A stretch of 64,000 nucleotides of DNA from Viridibacillus arvi (GTDB lineage Bacteria > Bacillota > Bacilli > Bacillales_A > Planococcaceae), in assembly GCF_001274945.1 (NCBI RefSeq), contig NZ_LILB01000005.1:81296-145295 (forward strand), given 5' to 3'. The notes below the pieces were generated by a model. That model searched no databases, was not told the DNA's origin, and was given only the letters and a program-made list of their open reading frames with translations. A program made the translations under genes and the position numbers. Position 1 is the stretch's first letter. Each line of letters opens with the position of its first letter. Below are positions 45,196-54,352 of the stretch, piece after piece.

Positions 45196-45516
45196 TAAGA
45201 TCAATCTCCTCTCTTTTTTAAATCGTACTCATTTAAACTGAAAAACGCCTGAAATTTTCATATACTTTTTAGTTATTCAATTTGTTTAGCTTCTATTAGT
45301 TAAAGCTTTATTAAGGTTTTGAAAAATCTGCTTGGACATGCGAATTATTTTTAATAGTAAAGCTAGCAGTATATGGAGTAAACTCCTTTACTTGTTTTAA
45401 CCATTTTCCATTATAATGTTAAGTAATTATCAATCGAAACGTTTTTTCAGTTTCTTTTCATTAATGACGTGTACAATTTTAAACATTATGTATGACTTTA
45501 AAGAGGTGTAATAGTT
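45196..45516. other. Divergent control region of DUF2231 gene and two-component system
   Basis: This 321-bp AT-rich interval between divergent genes has AAAGAGGTG as the response-regulator ribosome site (45500-45508). No clear direct repeats for an OmpR-type regulator were picked out by eye. Confidence 0.4.
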
Positions 45517-46194
45517 GTGAAAATACTTTTAGCAGAAGATGATGCCAGATTAAGAAAGAATTTGGTTCAAATAATAAAACGTGAAATTCACCAAGTTGAT
45601 GCAGTGGGTAATGGGCAAGATGCAGTAAATTATGCTATGTATAATGAGTATGACCTGCTTATTTTAGATTGGATGATGCCAAAACTCAGTGGTCTTGAAG
45701 TCTGTCAGGAAGTAAGGCGTAAGGGATACACAGGGGGCATATTAATACTGACAGCAAAAGATGACACAGCCGATATTATTCAAGGGTTAGATATGGGGGC
45801 AGATGATTATTTAGTAAAACCAGTTAAAATGGAAGAACTACTTGCAAGAATTCGGGCATTATTACGAAGAAAAGATAAGCCTATTGAACAAGTTGTAAAA
45901 GCAGATAACTTCCTATTGCAGTTAGACTCACGGAAACTATTACGAAACAATGAAGAAATTGAATTGACAAAGAAAGAGTTTCTCCTATTAGAATATTTAT
46001 TTATTAATAAAGGTCGAGTATTAACGCGTGATCAAATTTCTTTACATATATGGGGATATGATCAAGATATCTCAAATAATGCACTCGATGCTCTAGTCAA
46101 GCTTGTCCGAAAAAAAATAGATGAAAATGAACGACAATCAATTATTCAAAATGTAAGAGGAATTGGCTACAAATTGAGAGATTCTTATGTTTAA
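45517..46194 (+). CDS. OmpR/PhoB-family response regulator
   Basis: This 225-residue protein starts at GTG 45517. The receiver domain (1-115) has the acidic pocket AEDD, phospho-acceptor Asp51 in LLILDWMMPK, Thr in ILTAKDD and Lys in DYLVKPVKMEELLARI. The C-terminal winged helix (about 130-222) has ELTKKEFLLLEYLFINKGRVLTRDQI and NALDALVKLVRKKIDENERQSIIQNVRGIGYKL. The stop overlaps the kinase start by 8 bp. Neighbouring membrane and stalk-domain genes suggest an envelope or metal stress role. Confidence 0.92.
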   Translation: MKILLAEDDARLRKNLVQIIKREIHQVDAVGNGQDAVNYAMYNEYDLLILDWMMPKLSGLEVCQEVRRKGYTGGILILTAKDDTADIIQGLDMGADDYLVKPVKMEELLARIRALLRRKDKPIEQVVKADNFLLQLDSRKLLRNNEEIELTKKEFLLLEYLFINKGRVLTRDQISLHIWGYDQDISNNALDALVKLVRKKIDENERQSIIQNVRGIGYKLRDSYV

Positions 46195-47425
46195 TCGTAT
46201 AAGAAAGAAATTAACGATGTTATATGCTGCTTGTTATTTTCTATTTATCCTCGTTTTTATTGTTGTGCTCTATTTTTCACTTACAAAGCTGATGGAAAAT
46301 GAGCAAATAAAAGAACTCGAATCCTATTATTTAAAAGAACAGCACGACTTTTTCGAACACAAAAATGATAAAGTAAAACACTTGTCCTATGACCCAAATC
46401 GTGATTTCTTCTATTATATCTATACAAAAGATCATGTATTAGTACACGGGAACGAGTCATATAAAGAATTGTATAAAGAACTTGAGAATATGTTCCAACA
46501 AGAGAAGACCTCAAAGAGTACTAAACGTCATTTAGAGTGGCATGAACAACATTTTCTATTATTAAAAAAACCTATAAAAAATTCAAATAAAGTTGAAGGT
46601 TATATCATTTTAGGGAAATCTATTACAACACAATATCACTTTTTCCAAAAGATGAGTTGGTTGCTAATTGTTTTAACTTGTATTTTCTCATTATTCATCG
46701 GATTACTTAGTAACTATTTAGCTGGAAAAGCCATGATTCCTATTAAACAATCATTCGATAAGCAGAAGAAATTCGTCTCTGATGCATCGCATGAATTAAG
46801 AACACCTCTAAGCGTTTTTTATAGCTCGTTGGATTTGTTAGAGACAGATGAAGCCAAGAAATTGAGTCCATTTGGAAAAGAATTAATAGTTGATTTGAAA
46901 GAAGAATCCCAATTAATGAAAGACCTTTTGGAAAAATTATTATTCCTAGCACGTCATGATCAAAATCAATTCCCTTTAAACATGGAAGTTACTCCTCTTT
47001 CTGAGTTACTAACAAATTTGGGGAATAAATTTGAAAGAACTATTAATTCATCCGTAACATTTACCCAAAATATAGATAAGAACATCAAATTTTACTGTGA
47101 TTCTACAAGAATTCAAGAATTAATCTATATTTTGCTAGATAACGCCGTTCAATATACAGGTGAAGGGACTATTTCATTAACTCTTGTACAAGAAGAATCT
47201 TCAATTAAAATCCTTGTACAAGATACTGGAACAGGCATTCATCCAGAGGATCTTCCGTTAATTTTTAATCGCTTCTATCGTAGTGATTCTGCTCGCGAAA
47301 GCAATGGTACAGGTTTAGGACTTTCTATCGCAAAAGCGATTGTCGAACAACATAATGGAACAATTAATGTAACTAGTCAAATTGGACAAGGTACAACATT
47401 CACTATTACTTTTCCCACTCTATAG
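46187..47425 (+). CDS. Sensor histidine kinase
   Basis: The protein has 412 residues. Helix 1 (about 9-32) and helix 2 (about 155-178) flank a 120-residue extracytoplasmic sensor rich in charged and aromatic residues. The dimerisation helix carries the phospho-His in KFVSDASHELRTPLSVFYSS. The ATPase has the N box ELIYILLDNAVQYTGEG, G1 VQDTGTGIHPEDL, F box IFNRFYRSD and G2 GTGLGLSIAKAIVEQHNG. It is translationally coupled to the response regulator. Confidence 0.92.
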   Translation: MFNRIRKKLTMLYAACYFLFILVFIVVLYFSLTKLMENEQIKELESYYLKEQHDFFEHKNDKVKHLSYDPNRDFFYYIYTKDHVLVHGNESYKELYKELENMFQQEKTSKSTKRHLEWHEQHFLLLKKPIKNSNKVEGYIILGKSITTQYHFFQKMSWLLIVLTCIFSLFIGLLSNYLAGKAMIPIKQSFDKQKKFVSDASHELRTPLSVFYSSLDLLETDEAKKLSPFGKELIVDLKEESQLMKDLLEKLLFLARHDQNQFPLNMEVTPLSELLTNLGNKFERTINSSVTFTQNIDKNIKFYCDSTRIQELIYILLDNAVQYTGEGTISLTLVQEESSIKILVQDTGTGIHPEDLPLIFNRFYRSDSARESNGTGLGLSIAKAIVEQHNGTINVTSQIGQGTTFTITFPTL

Positions 47426-47435
47426 ATAAAAATCG

Positions 47436-47482
47436 AGCGCTTTGTATTCTTTCACGAGAGATTTTACAAAGCGCTTTTTATA
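47436..47482 (+). terminator. Terminator of the two-component operon
   Basis: AGCGCTTTGTA and TACAAAGCGCT form an 11-bp stem followed by TTTTTATAG, 11 bp past the kinase stop. Confidence 0.85.
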
Positions 47483-47691
47483 GTTTCTATATTCAATTAT
47501 CATTGGAGTTCCGCCTTTTTTTACCCGCGCAAAATGAGTAAGCCCTTCCCCCTTCACTTTGATGGATTTGATAGAAGATATTTTTATTTTGCCTAACATA
47601 CGAAGACTTTCTTAACAAACCAAATATAACTGCTATCGTAAAATAAAAGTAGGAGAGAAATCCAAAATTGCTAATCCATTCCCTTATGTTT

Positions 47692-48336
47692 TTACGATAA
47701 TTTTTGGCATAAAAACATATTGTCATTTTCTTGCCATTCAACTTCATAACCTAAGCCATTTGCAATTGTACTTAATGGCAAATAAATTTCTTCGTTTATA
47801 TAAAAAGAAATTGCTGGCAAAGGCTTTTTAACATTGTTTTCATAGACCACGTTAGTATTCGCACGGAATATTAATTTTGTTTCTTTAGAAATCACCTCTA
47901 AAATTCTACTAGTTTTATAAAATGATGCTTTTGCGCCTAAAAACTCTGAAACTAATTTCCCTTGAACAAAAAACTCCCCTTCTTTTGGAATTACGTAAAT
48001 ATCCCTAACAGTTTTCTCTGCACTAACTTTTAACTGGACTGTTTTAGAATCTGTAAAAGGTAAGTCCTCTTTACTTTTTGCTAAGTTTCTTGTCCATATA
48101 TTCCAAGTACCTTTTTCACTGGTCATTAATTTATCGTTATTACTTGATTCATCGTATTCATCTTCATACAAATCTTCAGAATAGTAATCTTCATCATCGT
48201 ATTCATACTCTTCCTCATCATCTTCGTATGCATCTTCATACTTATTTTTGTGGTCATCATTAGCTTTCACTATGCCCCCGTCTACTAATGTCCCACAAAA
48301 GAAAAGCATTACAGCTAAGCGAATTTTTTTATACAT
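47692..48336 (-). CDS. Secreted protein with acidic linker and copper-amine-oxidase-type stalk domain
   Basis: The protein has 214 residues. An N-terminal hydrophobic segment (about 5-24, KIRLAVMLFFCGTLVDGGIVKA) is a probable signal peptide. Residues 26-66 are extremely acidic and Tyr-rich (YEDDEEEYEYDDEDYYSED). The C-terminal half shows the repeat pattern of the copper amine oxidase N-terminal/stalk domain: GEFFVQGKLVSEFLGAKASFYKTSRILEVISKETKLIF then KPLPAISFYINEEIYLPLSTIANGLGYEVEW. The acidic stretch could bind cations. It is convergent with the two-component system. Confidence 0.72.
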   Translation of the reverse strand: MYKKIRLAVMLFFCGTLVDGGIVKANDDHKNKYEDAYEDDEEEYEYDDEDYYSEDLYEDEYDESSNNDKLMTSEKGTWNIWTRNLAKSKEDLPFTDSKTVQLKVSAEKTVRDIYVIPKEGEFFVQGKLVSEFLGAKASFYKTSRILEVISKETKLIFRANTNVVYENNVKKPLPAISFYINEEIYLPLSTIANGLGYEVEWQENDNMFLCQKLS

Positions 48337-48658
48337 TTGATCACCTTCACTATTTATTTGATTTCATTTTAATTGATTATTATGAAATTCAACTGAAAAT
48401 ATGAGGGGGAAGGTAGTTTTTTCTTTACAAGTGGAGTAAAGATTGATTTATATAAAAAAACAGGTTATGCATTTGGGGATAGGCTGTACTTCAATATCAA
48501 TAAGTTGTACGTTAACACTCCTTCAACTTCTTCATCTTCTTCATCTTCTTCATCTTCTTTTCAAAGTATGTATGCAATCGACAGTTACAGGTCTGTAAAG
48601 TCCGAGTTCTTGGGCTTCTTTTGAAACATAAAATGTTAAAAGTATTAAGTATTATAGG
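48337..48658. other. Decayed intergenic region with a 9-bp microsatellite
   Basis: This 322-bp gap contains about four copies of a 9-bp unit (TCTTCATCT type, 48530-48562). Short open, protein-like stretches occur in several frames. A minus-strand reading, VNVQLIDIEVQPI after an acidic EDEEDEEDEE run, is reminiscent of a second stalk-domain protein. No intact gene is present. Confidence 0.4.
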
Positions 48659-48985
48659 TCAGTCACCCTCAACCTCTAGTAAATAGATACCCTCTGAGAA
48701 TCCACCGCGTTCTTCTTTTTTTGATAAACGAATCTGTTCCAATTCCTCATAAGAAATCTCATAAACAGCTAACGAAGCATGAACTAACTCTAATATATCT
48801 GCGAGCTCCTCAATAGCGTCTTTTGGTTTTTCTGCTTCTTTAAATTCAAGCGCTTCTTCTAGCATTTTTAATTTGATTTCTGCTAAATACTCTTTTGGTG
48901 CTAGAGCACGACTTGTACATTCTTTTCCAGACATTTCAATTATTTGAGGGATTAAATCTCGTACTAGTTTGTTGTATGTGGGCAT
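48659..48985 (-). CDS. MazG/PRA-PH-like nucleoside triphosphate pyrophosphohydrolase
   Basis: This 108-residue all-alpha protein begins MPTYNKLVRDLIPQIIE, the common start of the phosphoribosyl-ATP pyrophosphohydrolase-like house-cleaning family. The metal-binding EExxE...D arrangement is in KLKMLEEALEFKEAE and AIEELADILELVHASL. Such enzymes hydrolyse abnormal or excess NTPs. It is monocistronic. A phage or genome-maintenance role cannot be separated from sequence alone. Confidence 0.82.
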   Translation of the reverse strand: MPTYNKLVRDLIPQIIEMSGKECTSRALAPKEYLAEIKLKMLEEALEFKEAEKPKDAIEELADILELVHASLAVYEISYEELEQIRLSKKEERGGFSEGIYLLEVEGD

Positions 48986-49152
48986 TTTTAGTAACTCCTT
49001 CTATGTCGGTATAGAATCTTGCTTCTCCAATAGTACTTGATGCACAGTGTTTGATAACTCTTCTTTAATCGTTCACATTTCGAACACTTAAATAAAACCT
49101 TCAGTACCAGTATTAAATAAGTATACCTTTATTGGTGAACTACCTACATAAT

Positions 49153-49182
49153 AAAAAAACACCACCAATATCATATTGGTGG
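49153..49182 (-). terminator. Terminator after the AmiS/UreI gene
   Basis: GACACCACCAATA-TGA-TATTGGTGGTGT on the minus strand is a perfect stem followed by seven T residues. Confidence 0.85.
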
Positions 49183-49191
49183 TGTCTTAAT

Positions 49192-49788
49192 TCATTGTTC
49201 TTTTTTTCTACGCAGGATAAAATATAGGACGATAAAGAAGAGAAAGAATCCTATTTGCACGATAACAATAACAGCTGTATTGATTTCTTGCCATATGCCA
49301 GTTAGGCTTAAGAAGGCAGGGATAGTTGCGGTCACCCATGATTGCATAATGGCAACCCAACCGATATATGTTTCGATGTCTTTTCCTTTTGCCATATTTA
49401 GATAAAATAATGTCCATAGGAAGGACCACATAAGCCATATGATCGTGAAAGGGATGTCATGAAAGTGAAAGTAGTTAATACCAGCAAACCCTATGGCTAG
49501 AATAGCAACCCAAAGTGAATAATAGCCAATTCCGATGTTACGGATATTGGTTAAATTAGTAATACCAACATACAAATACGTGAATCCAAATAAAAAGAGG
49601 CCAGACGCTGAAAGAATCGTATTAGTGTCTCCATTTGCTGTTACGATCAAGTAAATTGGTGTAAATACTTGAAGAGTACCTACAAATAAATTAAAAATAC
49701 CAGCGCTTTTTCCATCAATTTTTCCTAGTAACATATTTCCATTGAGAAATAAGACAGCTCCAACGTAAAGTAATCCAACATTACTCAT
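49192..49788 (-). CDS. AmiS/UreI-family channel (urea or short-chain amide)
   Basis: The product is about 198 residues. The ATG at 49788 is chosen because AAAGGAGA precedes it. Six hydrophobic helices cover nearly the whole protein. MSNVGLLYVGAVLFLNGNMLLGKIDGKSAGIFNLFVG and FGFTYLYVGITNL are AmiS/UreI signatures, and FTIIWLMWSFLWTLFYL is the helix-4/5 region. Relatives conduct urea or amides. No urease or amidase gene is in the window, so the partner enzyme must lie elsewhere or be absent. Confidence 0.85.
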   Translation of the reverse strand: MSNVGLLYVGAVLFLNGNMLLGKIDGKSAGIFNLFVGTLQVFTPIYLIVTANGDTNTILSASGLFLFGFTYLYVGITNLTNIRNIGIGYYSLWVAILAIGFAGINYFHFHDIPFTIIWLMWSFLWTLFYLNMAKGKDIETYIGWVAIMQSWVTATIPAFLSLTGIWQEINTAVIVIVQIGFFLFFIVLYFILRRKKEQ

Positions 49789-50258
49789 AATAAAAATCTC
49801 CTTTGCTGTAATGTACATGTTGAACGTTTGTTGTCATTACGTTTTATCTTCTTTTTTCTTTGAATTTTATAGATATTTACAAGTAAGGATGAAAGGTTTC
49901 ATGCACTCTATCACTCCATAGGTTTGAATTTTTTCTACGATTTTAGAATACACTTTAAACCTAAAGAAACAGTAGAAAAAACCCTTGAGAATCCTTAGGT
50001 TTTTTAAGTTCATAGTGATAAGTTTTTTTCACTTATGCTTCTCACTTTCAATTCCTGTGGAACTGCATTTACTTTTAAAATTTACATATACAAGTTCAGT
50101 TTGTACTTATTAAACTAAACTACTCCGTTAGCCATCCATGTTGTGTAAAATTAACACTACACCACAGAATTGAATGATGTTTACGTTCTTTAATGGGAGT
50201 TGAACAACAACAATCCTTGAGAAAACAGTCAAAAAAAACAGAGCTTGATCTACAATAT
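49789..50258. other. Region upstream of the AmiS/UreI gene
   Basis: This 470-bp non-coding interval carries copy A (49957-50071) of a degenerate direct repeat that recurs beyond the IS element. Copy A includes a hairpin, CCTAA...TTAGG followed by T6. The AmiS/UreI promoter must lie in the left part. No known riboswitch consensus was recognised. Confidence 0.45.
49957..50071 (+). repeat. Imperfect direct repeat, copy A
   Basis: It begins AACCTAAAGAAACAGTAG and proceeds through GATAAGTTTTT, CACTTAT, TCACTTTC and AATTC to GAAC-GCAT. It aligns along its whole length, with small gaps, to copy B at 51921-52041 on the other side of the IS150-like element. Confidence 0.65.
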
Positions 50259-50313
50259 TGAACTGCACCCCAATTGTTAGACACAATCTCACAATTGGAG
50301 GTGCAGTTTTTCT

Positions 50314-50826
50314 ATGGCTAAATTTACGGCAGAAGAAAAATTAAATGCAGTTGAACGAGCTTTAAAAGGAAAAGAAAGTTACATGGTTATCGCAAAATCT
50401 ATTGGTGTAGATGATACAGCGATTCATAAATGGGTGAAACAATATGAGCACAATGGTGTTGAAGCATTTATTAAACAATATACAAATTACACACAACAGT
50501 TTAAACTAAACGTACTAAATTTTATGATTGAATACGGTACGTCCTTAAATGAAACGGCAGCTATCTTTAAAATAGCGGCTCCTTCAACGATTCTTGTTTG
50601 GAGAAGACAACTTGAAACACAAGGAATGGATGCCCTTCAATCAAAGAAAAAGGGGCGTCCCTCAATGAAAAAAGAATCAAATAAACAATTAAAACAAGCA
50701 CCAGTCGAAGGATCTACAGAAGCACTTCAAGCAGAAATCGAACGTTTACGTATGGAAAACGAGTATTTAAAAAAGTTGAATGCCTTAGTTCAAAACAAGG
50801 AAAAATCACCAAGGAAGACAAAGTAA
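50314..50826 (+). CDS. IS150-group transposase OrfA (helix-turn-helix)
   Basis: The protein has 170 residues with two HTH segments (TAEEKLNAVERALKGKESYMVIAKSIGVDDTAIHKWVKQYEHNG and LNETAAIFKIAAPSTILVWRRQLETQG). A C-terminal leucine-zipper-like helix follows (EALQAEIERLRMENEYLKKLNALV). It binds the IS ends. Near its end the slippery run A-AAA-AAG (50769-50775) would allow a -1 frameshift into orfB, the usual IS3-family way to make the OrfAB transposase. Confidence 0.88.
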   Translation: MAKFTAEEKLNAVERALKGKESYMVIAKSIGVDDTAIHKWVKQYEHNGVEAFIKQYTNYTQQFKLNVLNFMIEYGTSLNETAAIFKIAAPSTILVWRRQLETQGMDALQSKKKGRPSMKKESNKQLKQAPVEGSTEALQAEIERLRMENEYLKKLNALVQNKEKSPRKTK

Positions 50827-51667
50827 AGGTCATTTGTGAATTAAGGCATAAATACTCAGTGAAGGCGCTCGTGGCATTCGCAGAAATTCCACGTAGCACT
50901 TATTACATTTAGTAAATAAGATGAATCGTCCAGATCCAGATGCCGATTTAAAAGTTAAAATCAAAGCCATTTACGAAGAACATGAAGGCCGTTATGGCTA
51001 CCGTCGTATTCGTGATGAACTTGCGAATCGTGGGCAAAAGGTAAATCATAAGAAAGTACAACGAATTATGAAAGAACTAGATTTAAAGTGTGTGGTACGA
51101 ATGAAAAAATATAAATCATATAAGGGAACGGTCGGTAAAATTGCGCCGAATATTTTGAATCGGAACTTTACAGCTGATGCGCCAAATGAAAAATGGGTGA
51201 CAGATATCACGGAATTTAAATTATTTGGCGAGAAGCTGTATTTATCACCTGTATTAGATTTATTTAATGGTGAAATTATTACGTATACTATTGATTCAAG
51301 ACCAACGTATTCGCTTGTTTCAGAGATGTTGGATAAGGCTTTAGAACGCTTACCAGTTGAGCACCAGTTATTAATGCATTCAGATCAAGGTTGGCATTAC
51401 CAAATGAAACAGTATCGAGAGATCATAGAATCGAGAGGTATTGTGCAGAGTATGTCTCGTAAAGGAAACTGTTACGATAACTCAGTTATGGAGAATTTTT
51501 TCGGGATTATGAAGTCTGAATTCCTCTACTTCAAGGAATTTGAAAGCGCCGAGCAATTTAAAAAGGAATTAGATAAATATATCAATTATTACAACACGAA
51601 ACGGATGAAGGCAAAATTAAAAATGAGTCCAGTGCAATACCGAACTCATTTTATCAAAGCTGCCTAA
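50775..51667 (+). pseudogene. IS150-group transposase OrfB, split by a one-base deletion
   Basis: After the -1 frameshift site the first frame reads KVKVICELRHKYSVKALVAFAEIPRSTYYI and stops at 50910-50912. The main frame then resumes (LVNKMNRPDPDADLKVKIKAIYEEHEGRYGYRRIRDEL) and runs to 51667. It contains the DDE residues WVTDITEF, MHSDQGWHY and NSVMENFFGIMKSE. Inserting one base near 50907 would join the frames as TYY-x-LVNKM. A product from ATG 50921 (248 residues) lacks the N-terminal part. Unless this is a sequencing error, transposition in cis should be blocked. Confidence 0.8.
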
Positions 51668-51703
51668 TGAAATAACCGTGTCTAACTTTTAGGGGTCACT
51701 TCA

Positions 51704-52434
51704 TACATGTAGTATCCACCCTGTTTTTCAACTAATATGCCCGTTATTTATATATCTTTTTTCTCCTATGTCAATATAGTACTTCTAGCAATAGCTCCTC
51801 AAAACTGCTCTTTGTTGTCAACACGGCCGTATCGACCGTTGTTTAATAAACAGCAACTAACTTATCAACTTCTTCAGGTTGAGCTACTGACGTTATATAG
51901 TCTGATTACATAGGTGGTGCCAACCTAAAGAAACAGTAGGAAAAATCCTGAATAATCCTTAATATTATTAAAGTACATAGAGATAAGTTTTTATTTTCCA
52001 CTTATACTTTTCACTTTCTCAATTCATATTGAACCACATATATTGCTAAAGTCCCTATACTTCAACCAATCTAAAAAGTCTTCTGCTAATTTGTGACCGA
52101 AAAACACATACCTATCTTTGCATTATTAGGAACTAAGGTTCTTTATCAAAATCGATTTTATTCAAAATTCAAATCTTCTTGCATCATACAATAGAATAAT
52201 TGCTTAGATTCGTAATGCAACATTAATGAATCTGCCTGTAATTCAAATTCTGAATGCAAAAAAGACACCTCCATGTTTAGTAATAACGTAAATCAATAAA
52301 CATTTAAGTGTCTTTATAAGTAGACATTTATTTAGTTATTTGTAGATACCATTAGAAGTTTATGGCGAAACAATTTTCTAACATTATCTACTACATGATC
52401 AGAAACCTTGTCCTAAACCTTTCAGCTTACCTCT
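51704..52434. other. Non-coding region between the IS element and the decarboxylase gene
   Basis: This 731-bp AT-rich interval includes copy B of the direct repeat (51921-52041). A short minus-strand stretch, TSVAQPEEVDKLVAVY (about 51845-51900), looks like a decayed gene tail. No intact gene, tRNA or clear terminator was recognised. Confidence 0.45.
51921..52041 (+). repeat. Imperfect direct repeat, copy B
   Basis: It begins CAACCTAAAGAAACAGTAGG and ends near GAACCACATATA. It matches copy A (49957-50071) in order and spacing but has lost the CTTAGG arm of copy A's hairpin. Confidence 0.65.
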
Positions 52435-54087
52435 TTAGGCTCTAATAAGTATATTTTCACTACTTCTTGTTTTAATAAAATATTCTTGGTGTTCTTTTAG
52501 AAATCCAACATAACGTTCGACTTCTTCTATTGTTGTGTATGGCGAGATTGCAAAAAATTTATGTGCATATACGGATATACGCTTGTTTGAGTTTACTACT
52601 TCCACGAGACGCTGCTTTTTTGTATTTCCAAAGAAGACAGTATCTCGTTCTTCACCAATTACCTCTGCAAACTCGTCATTAAATTGATTGATTTCCATTA
52701 TTTCTTCTAAGGTTAAAAGTCCGTTCAATTCATCATTCCATTTTGTATTTTCAGGATAAAAACGGAATGTTGTAATCGGCGAAACTTCATTCGTGATCAC
52801 CATATTCGGAACTTCTTTTATTAACATCTCTCTAAATGTAATATTGACACGAATATAGTTGGCTAAAAGCTCTTGATAGCCTTCAATTCCAAATGCTAAT
52901 AAAGACGCATAAATCGTCAAAGCACTTCCCATTCGCGAGCATTCGAGCGTGTAGCCTGTATGATAGCTACCATAACCACGATTCCCTACATATGGCGTTT
53001 CCTCTGCATCTAAATCAACATACTTAAGATATTCTCTATTTTTAATTAAAAATAAACTCGTGATATATGGCGTTTGTCCAAGCTTATGAAAATCAAAGAC
53101 CATACTATCTGCAAGCTTGATATGTTTGAACTTCTGTTGATAGGATTTCAATACCTCATTAACATTGTCTTCAAATCGCAAAGGATTACTTTCAAAGTCG
53201 TAATTATTAAAGAAAGTATACATGCCTCCCATAGCAGAGTCTGCATGGATATAGATTGGATATATACCATTTGTGCGTTCTAATTCTTCCGCTATACGCT
53301 TAATTCCCTCGAGGTCATCAACCCCAAATGTATCAGTAGTTCCCATTGTGGCAAGGACATAAAGAGGGATGCCTCCTTTTGCAATAACATACTCCATTTT
53401 TTCTTTTAAATCTTCTAGATTCATAGAATGATCAGCATTAGCTTTCACGCGAATCATATTTTCTACGCCAATCCCAGTTGCTTCTACAGATTTATACAGA
53501 CTGTAGTGTGATAGCTCCGAACAGAAGCAATAGAGATTTTGCGGTACACCATTTTGATTAGACGACGGCGCGTAACGGGCAATGGCAAGACGTAAAGAGT
53601 TAAAGACAGCCCCTTGTCCTCCCCAAGTTGTATATCCAGCACTGATGCTTTCGTCGTATCCTATAAGTTTGGATAGCATACTAGTTATTTCGACTTCTGC
53701 TGTAGCTGCTGCTGGGCCTTCCACATCCCAAATATTGTTCCCATTAACTAGCACCATTACTAAATTTCCGATAATACTAGCGATATTCGGTAGGGGTGCT
53801 GCGTTGGCTACATAATTTCGATTGACGAACCGGTGTCCTTCTACCAATTTTAGAAGCTCTTGAATCACTTCCTCCATCGGCACACCCGTTTTCGGAACAT
53901 CTGCATTTTGAATGATACGATTATAGTAACCCTCTGTGTATTCGGGCATTTCACCTAGCGTTAGTTTGTTAGGATCCTTTAATTCATCTATTTTCGTTAA
54001 AACCGTCCTAAAGTAAGACAATGTTTCCTCTCTTTGAAATTCATTCCCGTCCATACTAGGAAACAATTTTTGTAATTTCTTCATCAT
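52435..54087 (-). CDS. Group II PLP-dependent amino acid decarboxylase
   Basis: This 550-residue fold-type I decarboxylase has the PLP lysine K335 in the typical FDFHKLGQTPY. HADSAMGG (281-288) holds the PLP-ring Asp and ELSHYSLYKS supplies the stacking His194. Group II includes glutamate, aspartate (PanP-like), 2,4-diaminobutyrate and aromatic decarboxylases. The length and GNNIWDVEGPAAATAEVEITSML are compatible with the PanP-type aspartate branch, but the substrate is uncertain. It lies downstream of the GNAT/chemoreceptor operon in the same orientation but behind a terminator (54197-54245). Confidence 0.82.
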   Translation of the reverse strand: MMKKLQKLFPSMDGNEFQREETLSYFRTVLTKIDELKDPNKLTLGEMPEYTEGYYNRIIQNADVPKTGVPMEEVIQELLKLVEGHRFVNRNYVANAAPLPNIASIIGNLVMVLVNGNNIWDVEGPAAATAEVEITSMLSKLIGYDESISAGYTTWGGQGAVFNSLRLAIARYAPSSNQNGVPQNLYCFCSELSHYSLYKSVEATGIGVENMIRVKANADHSMNLEDLKEKMEYVIAKGGIPLYVLATMGTTDTFGVDDLEGIKRIAEELERTNGIYPIYIHADSAMGGMYTFFNNYDFESNPLRFEDNVNEVLKSYQQKFKHIKLADSMVFDFHKLGQTPYITSLFLIKNREYLKYVDLDAEETPYVGNRGYGSYHTGYTLECSRMGSALTIYASLLAFGIEGYQELLANYIRVNITFREMLIKEVPNMVITNEVSPITTFRFYPENTKWNDELNGLLTLEEIMEINQFNDEFAEVIGEERDTVFFGNTKKQRLVEVVNSNKRISVYAHKFFAISPYTTIEEVERYVGFLKEHQEYFIKTRSSENILIRA

Positions 54088-54196
54088 TTTAGCTCCTTGG
54101 TGTTTTTGCTAGAAGTTAGCAATTAGATCTAAATATTTTAATAGAAAATAACAACTGTAAAATAATATGTATCCTACATTCGATACTTGACTGGTA

Positions 54197-54245
54197 TAAA
54201 AAAGAAGCTTTCCACAAGTTGGATCAACCTGTGAGAAGCACCCTT
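54197..54245 (-). terminator. Terminator after the sensor-less chemoreceptor gene
   Basis: On the minus strand GCTTCTCACAGGTTG-ATC-CAACTTGTGGAAAGC pairs well and is followed by TTCTTTTTTAT. It separates the operon from the decarboxylase gene. Confidence 0.75.
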
Positions 54246-54352
54246 TTATTTATCTGCCAGCAAGATGAATATCTTTATACTGCTACACTAACCTTATTTT
54301 CATCATCTTGACCCACATTAGCTTCCGCAGTTTCTAAACCATGATTTCACGG

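Larger units (their letters stand above)
50259..51703 (+). mobile_element. IS3-family (IS150-group) insertion sequence
   Basis: The element is 1445 bp. The left end TGAACTGCACCCC...GTTAGACAC and the reverse complement of the right end, TGAAGTGACCCC...GTTAGACAC, are imperfect terminal inverted repeats of the IS150 group. It encodes orfA and an orfB with a DDE core. The left 48 bp also fold into a perfect hairpin (ACTGCACC...GGTGCAGT) that may block read-through. Flanking triplets (TAT, TAC) do not match, so no target duplication is evident. orfB has a one-base deletion, so the copy is probably inactive. Confidence 0.88.

Noticed and set aside
47493-47747. An 84-residue minus-strand frame downstream of the two-component system
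   Set aside because: It begins inside the stalk-protein gene in another frame and no ribosome site is seen.
49957-50071. Riboswitch upstream of the AmiS/UreI gene
   Set aside because: No known consensus (guanidine, fluoride, ZTP, T-box) was found, and the terminator-like hairpin faces the opposite strand.
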